NCBI GenBank assembly: GCA_032027005.1
Contig: JAVSMW010000001.1
Coordinates: 288,598 to 352,597, forward strand
Reading direction: 5' to 3'
DNA from: JAVSMW01 sp032027005
Lineage (GTDB): Bacteria; Bacillota; Thermincolia; Thermincolales; UBA2595
DNA: 64,000 nucleotides
Positions 8,204 to 16,770 of the stretch are shown here, in pieces. Each line of letters opens with the position of its first letter. The stretch's first letter is position 1. A program made the translations under genes and the position numbers. The notes under the pieces were generated by a model. The model was given only the letters and a program-made list of their open reading frames with translations, ran no database searches and had not been told where the DNA came from.

Positions 8204-9112
8204 TTGGATCGTCCGGTACGTATCCTTTTAGTGCTGTTAATCATAATTCTTGTTTTGAACCTATCACTTCTATCCAGGGTTAAAAATATTGAGAATATGA
8301 TCAATGGCCGATTGATGATTGATAGCGAGCTGCAGAACCTTATGTCTTTGACACAGCAGAACAGTGACCGGATAAACCAGGCCATGGCAACAATCGAAAC
8401 CGAAAGGCGCTGGATTACTCCGGTGGAATTTGCGGGTGTTAAACAAGAAGGCGGTAGTATAGTGGTAAGACTGGCCTGGATAATTAAAGACTATCCGGGG
8501 GGTGCCCAGGTTATTTTTAATTACCGTAAACCGGGAGACAAAGAATTTACGTCACAACAGGCCGCGCCCGCCGGTGACGGAAGATTTGAGGTTGAACTGA
8601 GGGATGATCTTAAGTCAGAGCCCCTTTGGAAAATGCAAACGATTTATACGACAAGTGATTCCAGAGACAATAAAGCCAGTCGAGTGATTGAAACAGCCAA
8701 GACTGTTGAAGGGCAGCAAAATATAGAATACTATATTTCTATTAAAGACGGTACTAATTTGAAGAGCAGTGAAATTGCCGGTCTTGACATGGAAAGATTA
8801 TCCTGGAGCATGTATGCCCCGCTGTCTGCAGAAGTACAAGTCAACCAGACAAATAAAAGATATTGGATTTTTCTGACCCAATCTGTAAATGACCCAAAAC
8901 AGGCTAAATTATCTCAAGCTTTTTTGGAAGCGTATCAAGACGATAAGCTGGTAAATCAAACCAAACTATCTGCAGATGAGCGTAAGTCAGACAGTACTAT
9001 GACTATTTTTACCACGGAGTGGTATTACAAAGACTTATCCTTTGACCGGGTATATTTAACTGTAGAGTATAGCGATGGCAAAAAGTTTAAAAAGGAAATC
9101 ACGGGCAAGTAG
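8204..9112 (+). CDS. Membrane-anchored protein of unknown function
   Basis: I do not recognise this 302-residue protein. A single hydrophobic helix (RILLVLLIIILVLNLSLL, residues 5-22) anchors it, followed by a short coiled-coil-like segment (residues 25-65) and an extracytoplasmic region rich in beta-type sequence (ITPVEFAGVKQEGGSIVVRL and repeats of alternating polar residues). It could be a signal-anchored envelope protein. The start is taken as TTG 8204, because AGGAGTGG lies 8 bases upstream; a GTG at 8195 overlaps that site. The gene is monocistronic: divergent from recQ, and convergent with the next gene across a shared terminator. Confidence 0.7.
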   Translation: MDRPVRILLVLLIIILVLNLSLLSRVKNIENMINGRLMIDSELQNLMSLTQQNSDRINQAMATIETERRWITPVEFAGVKQEGGSIVVRLAWIIKDYPGGAQVIFNYRKPGDKEFTSQQAAPAGDGRFEVELRDDLKSEPLWKMQTIYTTSDSRDNKASRVIETAKTVEGQQNIEYYISIKDGTNLKSSEIAGLDMERLSWSMYAPLSAEVQVNQTNKRYWIFLTQSVNDPKQAKLSQAFLEAYQDDKLVNQTKLSADERKSDSTMTIFTTEWYYKDLSFDRVYLTVEYSDGKKFKKEITGK

Positions 9113-9120
9113 TAATAATA

Positions 9121-9162
9121 AAGGGACAGTAACGAAAACATAAATTTTCGTTACTGTCCCTT
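9121..9162. terminator. Bidirectional terminator hairpin, palindrome family member 1
   Basis: An 18-bp perfect stem, AAGGGACAGTAACGAAAA with its complement, closes a CATAAA loop. The plus strand continues TTTTGC and the minus strand TTTATTATTA, so it can serve both convergent genes. The same palindrome design, inverted, occurs at 18691-18734. Confidence 0.85.
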
Positions 9163-9165
9163 TTG

Positions 9166-9861
9166 CTATCTGACCTCCAAAGTAGATATCATGGCCCATA
9201 GGCTTGGGCTAATTCCTTCCGCCGCTTCCTTCAGTGGCACGTGGAAGGTTATCATAAACAACTGCCCGCCGAAATCCTTAACCAGATAATTGACACTGGT
9301 CTTTTTACTGTTATTGTCTTCATATCCTGATTCCATCAACAGGCAGAATTTTGAGTCCCTGAATTTCTCATGGGACAGGGTGGCGGGATCTAGCTCAGTG
9401 ACTTTACCTGTTTGCGCTAAGGCAGACTTAAGTTGGTTTTTGTACTCATTTAAATTTGTTTTTCCATCCAGCTTTTCAATCCGGGCAAAAAAATCGCCGT
9501 CAAACTCAGATAATATAATGTCTTTTCCCGGCTCTTCAGATTCCAGGCTAAAATTTTTTAACACATAGAGTTGAAAACCAAGTTCTTCGCTTTCGGCCAG
9601 AACAGCATCCCGCATTTCTTTGTTACCTTCAACCAATACCTCAATTTTTTTGTTCAATTCTTTTTCCGGCTGCACTTTATTGTTTTCTGTGGTTTTATCT
9701 GTTTCCCCAGTTGATTCATTTGCAGGCTTATTTTTCTCCGCCTCAGTCTGACTTTTCTGAGCCTGTACTTTTTCCTCAGGAGCTTGATCAGGTCCGGCAC
9801 TACAGCCCGAAAATGTTAAGCCGATGAGAACTATTAGCATCATTGATACAAGTTTTTTCAT
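9166..9861 (-). CDS. Lipoprotein of unknown function
   Basis: The 231-residue product starts at ATG 9861 (GGGGGGAATTACTT upstream; the earlier ATG at 9909 lacks a site). Residues 1-19 form a lipoprotein signal peptide with lipobox LTFSGC. A Gln/Glu/Lys/Thr-rich linker covers about residues 22-65. The folded domain has no motif I recognise; it ends ISPSLWAMISTLEVR. Proteins of this shape (lipobox, charged linker, about 150-residue domain) are common surface lipoproteins in Clostridia. It runs convergently with the membrane-anchored protein at 8204-9112, sharing a terminator. Function unknown. Confidence 0.75.
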   Translation of the reverse strand: MKKLVSMMLIVLIGLTFSGCSAGPDQAPEEKVQAQKSQTEAEKNKPANESTGETDKTTENNKVQPEKELNKKIEVLVEGNKEMRDAVLAESEELGFQLYVLKNFSLESEEPGKDIILSEFDGDFFARIEKLDGKTNLNEYKNQLKSALAQTGKVTELDPATLSHEKFRDSKFCLLMESGYEDNNSKKTSVNYLVKDFGGQLFMITFHVPLKEAAEGISPSLWAMISTLEVR

Positions 9862-10034
9862 AAGTAATTCCCCCCAAATATTTCGCAGAGACAGATGAGT
9901 CGACAGCAAATGCGCGCCTTTACTGTATTTGTTCGTCTCTACTAAAGAGACTCCTGTCAGCCTGAAAATGTTTCAGCAAGATGAAAAAACTTTTTTATTC
10001 ACTGAGATATTTTAAGATTTCGCCGCTCTCCTCA

Positions 10035-10371
10035 TTATATAAACAGGTTTACGTTGGAGTCATCTGCTTCGCCAAGGTAGGCTGCTACGCCGCCAATATC
10101 CACTCCATCAATCAGCTCTTCCTTTTTAATTCCCATCACATCCATTGACATGTTACAAGCCATAAGCTTAACACCATTGGCTTTGGCCTGCTCAATCAGC
10201 TCTTTCGGCAATTGTTCCACCGATATAGTAAGGTAGACCGCAATTTGCAAAGGAAATATATTGACCTTTTTCGAAAAGGATTATTTCCGCTTCCTCATTG
10301 AGCCTTCTCAGACGCGTTGCTGTACTGGCTCCACCGGCTACTCCGCCAACGATGATAATTTTCTGTTTCAC
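10035..10371 (-). pseudogene. CoA-disulfide reductase / DsrE fusion with large internal deletion
   Basis: The frame from GTG 10371 (AGGAG 8 bases upstream) encodes KQKIIIVGGVAGGASTATRL, the FAD-binding Rossmann start of CoA-disulfide reductases, continuing through FANCGLPYYIGG with the redox Cys. It then shifts frame near 10200 into a segment reading VKLMACNMSMDVMGIKKEEL and ending SNVNLFI, which is the end of a DsrE/DsrF-like domain. Fusions of an NADH-dependent CoA-disulfide reductase with rhodanese and DsrE domains are known in sulfur metabolism. Here some 60 N-terminal and 60 C-terminal residues remain, so the FAD/NADH core and any rhodanese domain were deleted. It cannot be a working reductase. 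An assembly error is an alternative. Confidence 0.82.
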
Positions 10372-10452
10372 GTTCGGTTCTCCTTTCATTTCCACAGTTT
10401 TCTCGAAATAATGATAACTATTATTAAAGAATAAAATTGGATAAGACAAATA

Positions 10453-10470
10453 ATACCCCCGGGGGGCATA
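10453..10470. promoter_or_regulatory. CsoR/CstR-type operator candidate
   Basis: ATACCCCC followed by GGGGGGCAT forms a near-palindrome of C and G runs flanked by AT, the pattern bound by CsoR/RcnR/CstR-family repressors. CstR-type members control sulfur-handling genes such as CoA-disulfide reductase and rhodanese. It lies about 80 bases upstream of the broken CoA-disulfide reductase. This assignment is inference from pattern and position. Confidence 0.45.
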
Positions 10471-10686
10471 GTTGTCGATAAGGAAAAATAGCCGCCAAGT
10501 CATTTTAAGGTTATTTATGGGCGGCAAAGGTCGGGGAATCTCCTGATATCGTAAGTATTCGTTGCAATGCCTTTTTTTGTTATCAGTAAGACCTATAATC
10601 TGGAAGATGCTCTGGCGCATAATTTCTATCAATAAAGGAACGATAAGAATTGATCAGACTTAATATTTGTAGTGAAGGTGATAAAT

Positions 10687-11142
10687 GTGAAAGACTCGGT
10701 GGTAAAGGTAACTGTCTCGGGAATTGTGGGCGGGATTGTAATTGATTTTATTATGTTCGCAGCATTATTGTTAGGAGTAAGGACAACCACTCCATGGAAA
10801 ATTGCGGCAAACGTGTTCCTGACTACTAAGTATTTAGATACTACAGCAGGGGTCATCCTGGGACTATTTGGAACAATTGGATTGGGAATTGCCACTGCCG
10901 GCCTTGTTTTATTGATTTTAAAATGGACCGGCTATGATTATGCCATCCTAAAAGGAGTGTTGACCGCCAACGCATTTGGCTTTATCACAATGGGTTTATT
11001 TATGTCGCTTCTTAAGATTTCACCATGGATAAAAAATGAACCAGTTACAAATTTTATGGCCCTATTCTGCCTGACTGTATCGGGAGCGGTAATGGCAACA
11101 ATTTTGAAATCATATGAAACTCACATCCGAAGCGACAGTTAA
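10687..11142 (+). CDS. Four-helix integral membrane protein of unknown function
   Basis: The 151-residue protein starts at GTG 10687, with AAGGTGAT upstream; two earlier GTG codons in frame fit worse. Hydrophobic helices are at about residues 8-30, 48-75, 85-112 and 122-143. The first reads SGIVGGIVIDFIMFAALLLG. There are short polar loops and a basic C-terminus. No catalytic motif is visible. The gene is alone on the plus strand between the CoA-disulfide reductase pseudogene and asnS and is followed by a hairpin with a T stretch. It resembles small Clostridial membrane proteins without known role. Confidence 0.72.
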   Translation: MKDSVVKVTVSGIVGGIVIDFIMFAALLLGVRTTTPWKIAANVFLTTKYLDTTAGVILGLFGTIGLGIATAGLVLLILKWTGYDYAILKGVLTANAFGFITMGLFMSLLKISPWIKNEPVTNFMALFCLTVSGAVMATILKSYETHIRSDS

Positions 11143-11193
11143 CTAATCTAACTTTAGAGGGAACATAACTTGGCATGATATATTTAAAACCGA

Positions 11194-11257
11194 AAAGGAA
11201 CTGCTGCTTAACGAACCATGAAGTTCGTTTTATATTGCAACAGCCCCTTTTGGGTTT
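11194..11257. terminator. Compound hairpin after the four-helix membrane protein
   Basis: The inner stem AACGAAC (11210-11216) pairs with GTTCGTT (11223-11229) and is followed by a T stretch, so it can terminate the plus-strand gene. Outer arms AAAAGGAACTGCTGC and, inverted, AAAAGGGGCTGTTGC extend the structure. The outer arms look like short insertion-sequence ends, possibly a relic. Confidence 0.5.
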
Positions 11258-11287
11258 ACTTCCCTACCTGAATCAATTTACACGCCA

Positions 11288-12688
11288 TTAGTACTCACAG
11301 GCACCCACGGTTCTTGGAAATGGAATTACATCCCTGATATTGCTGACCCCGGTTGCATACATAATCAGTCTTTCAAAACCAAGACCGAAACCGGCATGTT
11401 TTACACCGCCGTATTTTCGCAAATCCAGGTACCACCCAAGTTCGTGTTCACTGATATTAAAATCCTTCATTCTTTGTTTTAAAACTTCCGCCCGTTCTTC
11501 CCGCTGGCTTCCGCCAATCAATTCCCCGACTCCGGGGACCAGTAAGTCCATGGCAGCCACAGTTTTTCCGTCATCATTCAGCCTCATATAAAAGGCCTTG
11601 ATATCTTTGGGGTAATCATAAACAAAAACGGGTTTTTTGAACACTTTTTCTGTTAAATACCGTTCATGTTCAGTCTGCAGGTCACTGCCCCATGACACGG
11701 GATAATCAAATTTCTCTCCTGCATCCTGCAGAATCTCAACAGCCCTTGTGTACGAGACTTGGGCAAATTCCGCATGGACTATATTGCTGAGCCTCTCCTT
11801 GACCCCTTTATCCACAAATTCGTTGCAGAAATCTATTTCCGCCGGAGCCCTGTTTAACAGCCTGTTGATTACATATTTCAGCATATCTTCGGCCAGTGCC
11901 ATATCTTCCTCCAGGCCGGCAAAGGCAATTTCAGGCTCAATCATCCAGAATTCCGCTGCATGTCTGGCGGTATTTGAGTTTTCGGCTCTAAAAGTTGGCC
12001 CAAAGGTATAGACATTCCTGAAGGCCAAAGCAAAAGCCTCAGCCTCTAATTGCCCGCTGACGGTAAGATTTGTCTTCCGGCCAAAAAAATCTTCCGAGAA
12101 ATCCACCTTGCCTTCTTCGTTTAGCTTTGGGGCAGCCGGGTCTAAGGTGGTGACCCGAAACATTTCGCCTGCCCCTTCGGCATCACTGGCTGTTATTATT
12201 GGTGAATGTGTATAAACAAATCCCCTGTCCTGAAAAAACTCATGAATGGCATAAGCCAGCACCGACCTCACCCGGAAGACCGCAGCAAACAAATTTGTCC
12301 TGGGCCGCAAATGGGCAATTTCTCTTAAAAACTCTCTGGTGTGCCTTTTAGGCTGAATCGGGTAGTCTTCAGGGGAGTCCCCTTCCACAGCCACCTCCTG
12401 GGCCCTGATTTCAAAAGGCTGTTTGGCTTGGGGGGTGACCACAAATAGCCCTTTAATCCTGACGGCGGCCCCGGTCTTCAGCCTGGCCACTTCTTCGAAA
12501 TTTGCCACTGCCTCTTTTTCATATACTATCTGGATAGTGTTGAAATGAGTTCCGTCATTTAAGGCTAAGAAACCAAAGCTTTTTTGGTCGCGGTTGCTTC
12601 TTATCCACCCACTGACTTCAACTACTTTGTTGCCGTAAGAGTTGGTATTCCCAACTAACTGCCCCATCACAACTTTTGCAATTCCCAT
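11288..12688 (-). CDS. asnS: Asparaginyl-tRNA synthetase
   Basis: The 466-residue protein charges tRNA-Asn with asparagine. It has an N-terminal OB-fold anticodon-binding domain (VEVSGWIRSNRDQKSFGFLA, about residues 20-105) and a class II catalytic domain. Motif 2 appears as FGPTFRAENSNTARHAAEFW (about residues 225-245) and motif 3 as GFGLGFERLIMYATG (about residues 435-450). The start is ATG 12688, which lies 8 bases after AAGGTGG; an upstream GTG at 12700 is inside that site. Length is normal for AsnRS. It lies downstream of the Ca-ATPase pseudogene with about 90 bases between them and no T-box visible. Confidence 0.95.
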   Translation of the reverse strand: MGIAKVVMGQLVGNTNSYGNKVVEVSGWIRSNRDQKSFGFLALNDGTHFNTIQIVYEKEAVANFEEVARLKTGAAVRIKGLFVVTPQAKQPFEIRAQEVAVEGDSPEDYPIQPKRHTREFLREIAHLRPRTNLFAAVFRVRSVLAYAIHEFFQDRGFVYTHSPIITASDAEGAGEMFRVTTLDPAAPKLNEEGKVDFSEDFFGRKTNLTVSGQLEAEAFALAFRNVYTFGPTFRAENSNTARHAAEFWMIEPEIAFAGLEEDMALAEDMLKYVINRLLNRAPAEIDFCNEFVDKGVKERLSNIVHAEFAQVSYTRAVEILQDAGEKFDYPVSWGSDLQTEHERYLTEKVFKKPVFVYDYPKDIKAFYMRLNDDGKTVAAMDLLVPGVGELIGGSQREERAEVLKQRMKDFNISEHELGWYLDLRKYGGVKHAGFGLGFERLIMYATGVSNIRDVIPFPRTVGACEY

Positions 12689-12780
12689 TCGTGATTCCAC
12701 CTTACCTTTAGTTTTGGTTATACTAATGTTTCAGTAGTAAGTATTTTCCTTATTGATCAGAATATGCCCCATTAAGTTTT

Positions 12781-15032
12781 TTAACCCTTTTTACGCTTCA
12801 TCCACTTTTCCATTTCAACAGCCCAAAAAACTATCGCTGAGAGCACTAAGGTAAGCAGCAGCTCTGCAAAGGACAGGGGGGCCGTTCTGAAAATTGGGTT
12901 GAGCAAAGGAACATAAATAGTAGCCATTTGTAAAACAAAAGTCAACACAAAGGCACCTAAAAGAGGTTTATTGGTAAACAAGCCCTGGCTGAAAAGGGAT
13001 TGTTTTTCCGACCTGATGGCCAGTACATGACCCATCTGGCTTAAACATAATACAGTAAAGACCATGGTCTGCCAATTATAGCCCCGGCCAATTGACAGGG
13101 TTTGGGTAAATAGTGAAATCAAACCCATTAAAAGGCCTACCCAGATTATATGAATGCCTAAACCCTGAGCAAAAATGCTCTCCTGTGGATGCCTGGGTGG
13201 TTTATGCATAATATCTTTATCAGCTGGTTCAGCTGCCAGAGCAAGCCCTGGCAGGCCGTCTGTAACGAGATTGATCCAGAGAATGTGAATCGGCAGCAAC
13301 GGTATTGGCAAGCCCATGAAAGTCGCCAGGAATATGGTCCATATTTCCCCGGCATTACCGGTCATTATATATTTGATGAACTTGCGGATGTTGTCAAATA
13401 TCCGCCGCCCTTCCTTTACAGCCTTGATGATTGTAGCAAAGTTATCATCCAGGAGAATCATATGGGCTGCCTCTTTGGAGACGTCAGTCCCGGTAATACC
13501 CATAGCCACACCAATATTAGAGCTTTTCAGGGCCGGGGCATCATTTACCCCATCACCGGTCATCGCCACATATTGGCCTTTGTCCTGCAGGGCTTTAACA
13601 ATTTTCAGCTTTTGTTCAGGACTGACCCGGGCATACACCCTGATCTTTTCCACTTTTGCTTCAAATTCCGTTAAAGATAACTCTTCTAATTCCCTGCCTG
13701 TGATTACACTATCATCGCCGTCTAGAATGCCGACTCGTCTGGCAATCGCCGCAGCCGTGAAAAAATGGTCTCCGGTAATCATGACAGGCTTGATTCCTGC
13801 AGTTTTACATAAGGCCACAGCCTCTTTGGCCTCTTCCCGGGGAGGGTCCATCATGCCCACTAAACCTAACACTGTAAGCCCCTGCTCAATGGCAGCGGGC
13901 AGCAATTCTTGAGGCTGGCTTTCCCAGGTTCGCATAGCAACACACAGCACCCGCAGCCCCTCAGCGGCCATTTCGGCGTTTTTCAGTTCGTAAGCCTTAA
14001 TATCAAGTGGTTTAACCCCGTCTGCCGTCAACATCCATTCTGATTTTTCCAATATTGATTCAATGGCACCTTTGGTAAAGGCGATATACCCCTCTGGTCC
14101 CCGGTGAAAAGTAGTCATGGCCTTCCTGACGGAATCAAACCGGCTCCAATGGCCAGGGAAATCGTCACCACCGCCGGCAGGGCTTCCGGAATAGCTGCCA
14201 CAGCCAGAGAAATTGCTGTCAGCAGCATCAATAACAAGGATTCCCCTCTTAAGACACCTATCCCAAAAAACACGGCACACAGCACCAAAACCATCAGGGC
14301 CAGCTTCTGGCCAAACTTTTTCAGCCGTACTTGGAGAGGTGTTTGAGCTTCCTCCCCCTCCTGCAGCATGGCAGCAATCCGCCCGAGTTCAGTCCTTATC
14401 CCGGCTGCAGTGACGATACCGACAGCCCGGCCATTAGTCACAAAAGTATCCTTAAAAGCCATATTCCTTTGATCGCCAACAGCTAAATTCTCATTGGAAA
14501 TCAATTCAGTTGATTTCTCGACAGGTTCCGACTCCCCGGTTAAAGCGGCTTCATCTATTTTCAGCCGGGCTGTTTCCATCAGCCTCAGATCTGCCGGGAC
14601 AATATTGCCTGCTTCAAGTCTCACCATATCCCCCGGGACCAGTTCTGCCGCCGGAACCGCATCTAGCACCCCTTCTCGAAGGACCAGTGCTGAAGCCGCC
14701 GCCATTTTATTTAAGGCTTCCATGGCTTTTTCAGCTCTGAATTTCTGAACAAAGCCAATTATTGCATTTAGCAAAACAATAACAATTATCACTATTGTAT
14801 CCGAAATCTCCCCGAGAACACCGGATATAACCGCTGCAATAATCAGCACAATTATCATAAAATCTTTGAACTGGTCCAAAAACACAAACACTAATGGTCT
14901 TTTAGGTTTCGCCCTAAGTTCGTTTAGACCGTATTCACCAAGCCGCTTTTGGACAGTTTCAGTCGTCAGCCCCTGGGGGGTAGTCTCTAATTGATTCATA
15001 ACTTCATTGATTTCTTGCCGGTAATACCGCAT
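12781..15032 (-). pseudogene. P-type calcium-transporting ATPase with internal deletion and frameshift
   Basis: The frame from ATG 15032 (GGGAGG upstream) encodes the cation-transporter N-terminus, the actuator domain (ALTGESEPVEKS, near residue 165) and helices up to PEALPAVVTISLAIGAG (about residue 295), then ends out of frame. A second frame continues from about 14140 with FDSVRKAMTTFHRG, the nucleotide-binding domain, MTGDGVNDAPALK and the C-terminal helices (SERCA/PMR1 type). The missing middle, roughly 130-150 residues in this family, includes the phosphorylation motif DKTGT. Loss of the catalytic Asp and the frameshift make the product inactive as a pump. The flanking parts are well preserved, so the deletion looks recent. 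An assembly error is an alternative. Confidence 0.85.
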
Positions 15033-15181
15033 TTAATACCTCCCATAGAATTAAGAGTAAAAGGCCATCTCTTATTATTTAATATATTCAGCCAGGTAAT
15101 GTCATATAAATTAATAAAACATTTTCTAGATGGAGTGTTGACTCCCTCTGAAGAAAAGTCATTTACACTGGATGTGATTTA

Positions 15182-15508
15182 ATGGAAAGATTCTTTGTTA
15201 AACTGCCCCTTATCTTTTTTACAGCCCTCGGAATGATCATTGGCGGTGCCTTCATCGGCTCTCTCGCAGCAGTTTTCTCCGGGCACGGCCCACTAAGGAC
15301 CATGAGTCAACTAGCCAAAGACTTAAAAATATGGGCTGCTGTGGCGGCCATCGGGGGAACTTTCGGTTCTCTGCAAACCCTGGAAGCAGGCCTGTTGGAA
15401 GGTGAATTAAAACTTGTAGTGAAACAGCTGGGCTTCATTTTGGCGGCTTTTGTGGGTGCGCATGTTGGCTATATGCTGGTGATAGCCCTCAGCAATACCA
15501 ACAAATGA
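15182..15508 (+). CDS. ytrH: Sporulation membrane protein YtrH
   Basis: This 108-residue protein has three hydrophobic segments (about residues 7-33, 48-65, 82-102). The phrase LKIWAAVAAIGGTFGSLQTLE is characteristic of YtrH, a sigma-E controlled membrane protein needed for efficient sporulation in Bacillus. Its exact role is unknown. The start has GGATGTGA a few bases upstream. It overlaps ytrI by four bases (ATGA), so the two are cotranslated. A GTCATATA motif about 75 bases upstream could be part of a sigma-E type promoter, but I cannot pair it with a convincing -10 element. Confidence 0.83.
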   Translation: MERFFVKLPLIFFTALGMIIGGAFIGSLAAVFSGHGPLRTMSQLAKDLKIWAAVAAIGGTFGSLQTLEAGLLEGELKLVVKQLGFILAAFVGAHVGYMLVIALSNTNK

Positions 15509-15990
15509 GTATTATCCGCCGCTGTGTGGCAGCAAGTTTTATCGTAGGTTTGCTGGCAGGTGCCGCCATTCTTAACGTCGTTTCCGGGAAACATATTGAC
15601 AATGCCGAACTGGAAATACATAAACTTCAAACAAAGTCAGAGGATCAGGTTGAACAAATTGCAGCATTGGAAAAAGCCTTGGCAGAAGCATTGAAAAAAC
15701 GTCAGAAATTGGCTGTTACAGAAATTGAAGTTCATGTGACATTTAAAGCTGAAGAAGAAAGTAATGAATACAATCAGCTGGAAATCGAAAAAGCTGTGAA
15801 AAAATTACTTAAAGATATCAGAGGAAAAGAGGTTTCTTCTCTTGATCCTCTGATTATCGCCAATATTGTAGACGGAAGAACAGTTGAAGCCGCAAAACGC
15901 AAGTTTACACTCTCTGTAAAGGGTATAGCCGTCTCAGAAAAAGTGATCATGTACGTAGAAACAACCGAAATCCCACAAGCAAACATGTAA
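15505..15990 (+). CDS. ytrI: Sporulation membrane protein YtrI-like
   Basis: The 161-residue protein has one N-terminal transmembrane helix (CVAASFIVGLLAGAAILNVV, residues 7-26), then a coiled-coil segment (about residues 35-70) and a C-terminal globular domain. It overlaps ytrH by ATGA, and the ytrH-ytrI pair is conserved in spore formers, which is the main reason for the name. Sequence similarity of YtrI proteins is low, so the call rests on context and topology. The likely location is the forespore-engulfing membrane, with a structural role. No strong ribosome binding site precedes it, consistent with coupling to ytrH. Confidence 0.68.
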   Translation: MSIIRRCVAASFIVGLLAGAAILNVVSGKHIDNAELEIHKLQTKSEDQVEQIAALEKALAEALKKRQKLAVTEIEVHVTFKAEEESNEYNQLEIEKAVKKLLKDIRGKEVSSLDPLIIANIVDGRTVEAAKRKFTLSVKGIAVSEKVIMYVETTEIPQANM

Positions 15991-16087
15991 AATATTTTTA
16001 AATTAAAAAAGGTTATTCTCGAATTTTGTCGAAACTTTGCTAGCAATACCCAGATTATCTGATCTTAATTTAAAGGAGGCGGGAACG

Positions 16088-16297
16088 ATGTATGCAAGCA
16101 ATGGCAAAGGCTCGATAGTTAGGTTAGCTTCAGGACTGCTGGTGTTATTAGGTGTTGCTCTAAGCCAGCTGGTAAATCCCTATTGGCTGATACTCTCAGG
16201 ATTTGTTGGTCTATTTCTGATTATATCCTCATTAACAGGATTTTGTATGGGAGCTGCGTTTTTTAGAGCTTTAGGAATACCTGACAAAGAAAAATAA
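16088..16297 (+). CDS. DUF2892 (YgaP-type) small membrane protein
   Basis: The 69-residue protein starts at ATG 16088, preceded by AAAGGAGG. Two transmembrane helices (about residues 11-28 and 31-50) carry the phrase NPYWLILSGFVGLFLIISSL followed by TGFCMGAAFFRALG, the signature of the DUF2892 family, the membrane part of rhodanese-type YgaP. There is no rhodanese domain here. The Cys in the TGFC motif is conserved. Function is unknown; relatives often occur near sulfur-handling genes. It sits between ytrI and a Cys-rich protein on the plus strand. Confidence 0.8.
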   Translation: MYASNGKGSIVRLASGLLVLLGVALSQLVNPYWLILSGFVGLFLIISSLTGFCMGAAFFRALGIPDKEK

Positions 16298-16386
16298 ATA
16301 ATATCTTTTCCTAAAAACATTATACCTTTAACGACTACTTTTTGATATAATGAAAATCATCACTTTATGTTTTAGGAGGTACTCAG

Positions 16387-16698
16387 ATGACAAAAGTTAA
16401 TATCGAATCAGGAGTCTGTGGTTTTTGTACCAGTGTGCAAGCAGAGCCGGGTGCCAAGTATACTGCCAAGTTAACTGTTGAAAGTACCTGCCCCCATGTC
16501 CAAAAAATAGCAGAGAACTTTGGAGAAGTTAATGCCATGAAGGAGTTGTTCAAAAAAGGGCAATCCCAAATCATGGAACTATGCAACGCTAATCTTCCGC
16601 ATATCACCTGCCCGGTCCCAATTGGAATCCTCAAGGCCCTTGAGGTTTCTACAGGGATGGCATTACCCAAGGAAGCTAAAGTATCATTTAACGAATAA
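16387..16698 (+). CDS. Cys-rich small protein of the DUF6951 type
   Basis: The 103-residue soluble protein has cysteines in GVCGFCTSV (residues 10-17), TCPHV (36-40), LCNAN (65-69) and TCPVP (about 75-79). Together with the C-terminal phrase GILKALEVSTGMALPKEAKV this fits a family of small clostridial proteins of unknown function that I recall as DUF6951. Clustered Cys suggest metal or iron-sulfur binding; this is inference. The start follows an ideal AGGAGG site. A terminator follows at once, so it is monocistronic or the last gene of the small plus-strand group. Confidence 0.68.
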   Translation: MTKVNIESGVCGFCTSVQAEPGAKYTAKLTVESTCPHVQKIAENFGEVNAMKELFKKGQSQIMELCNANLPHITCPVPIGILKALEVSTGMALPKEAKVSFNE

Positions 16699-16706
16699 AT
16701 GTTTGT

Positions 16707-16737
16707 AGGACTACATTTTTGTAGTCCTTTTTATTTA
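16707..16737 (+). terminator. Intrinsic terminator after the Cys-rich gene
   Basis: AGGACTACA pairs with TGTAGTCCT across a 4-base T loop and is followed by TTTTATTT. Confidence 0.9.
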
Positions 16738-16740
16738 GCA

Positions 16741-16770
16741 AAAAATATGCGGCTTGCGCCGCATATTTTT
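16741..16770 (-). terminator. Terminator hairpin overlapping the RNase J stop codon
   Basis: A 13-bp perfect stem, AAAAATATGCGGC with its complement, encloses a 4-base loop. On the minus strand it begins at the rnj stop codon and ends in a T run. It abuts the terminator of the opposite gene. Confidence 0.85.

Noticed and set aside
8143..8385. Minus-strand 80-residue frame opposite the 8204 gene start
   Set aside because: It is antisense to the anchored membrane protein and begins inside its coding region without a ribosome site.
12689..12780. T-box upstream of asnS
   Set aside because: The gap is too short and no T-box motif (such as GGGTGG) is visible.
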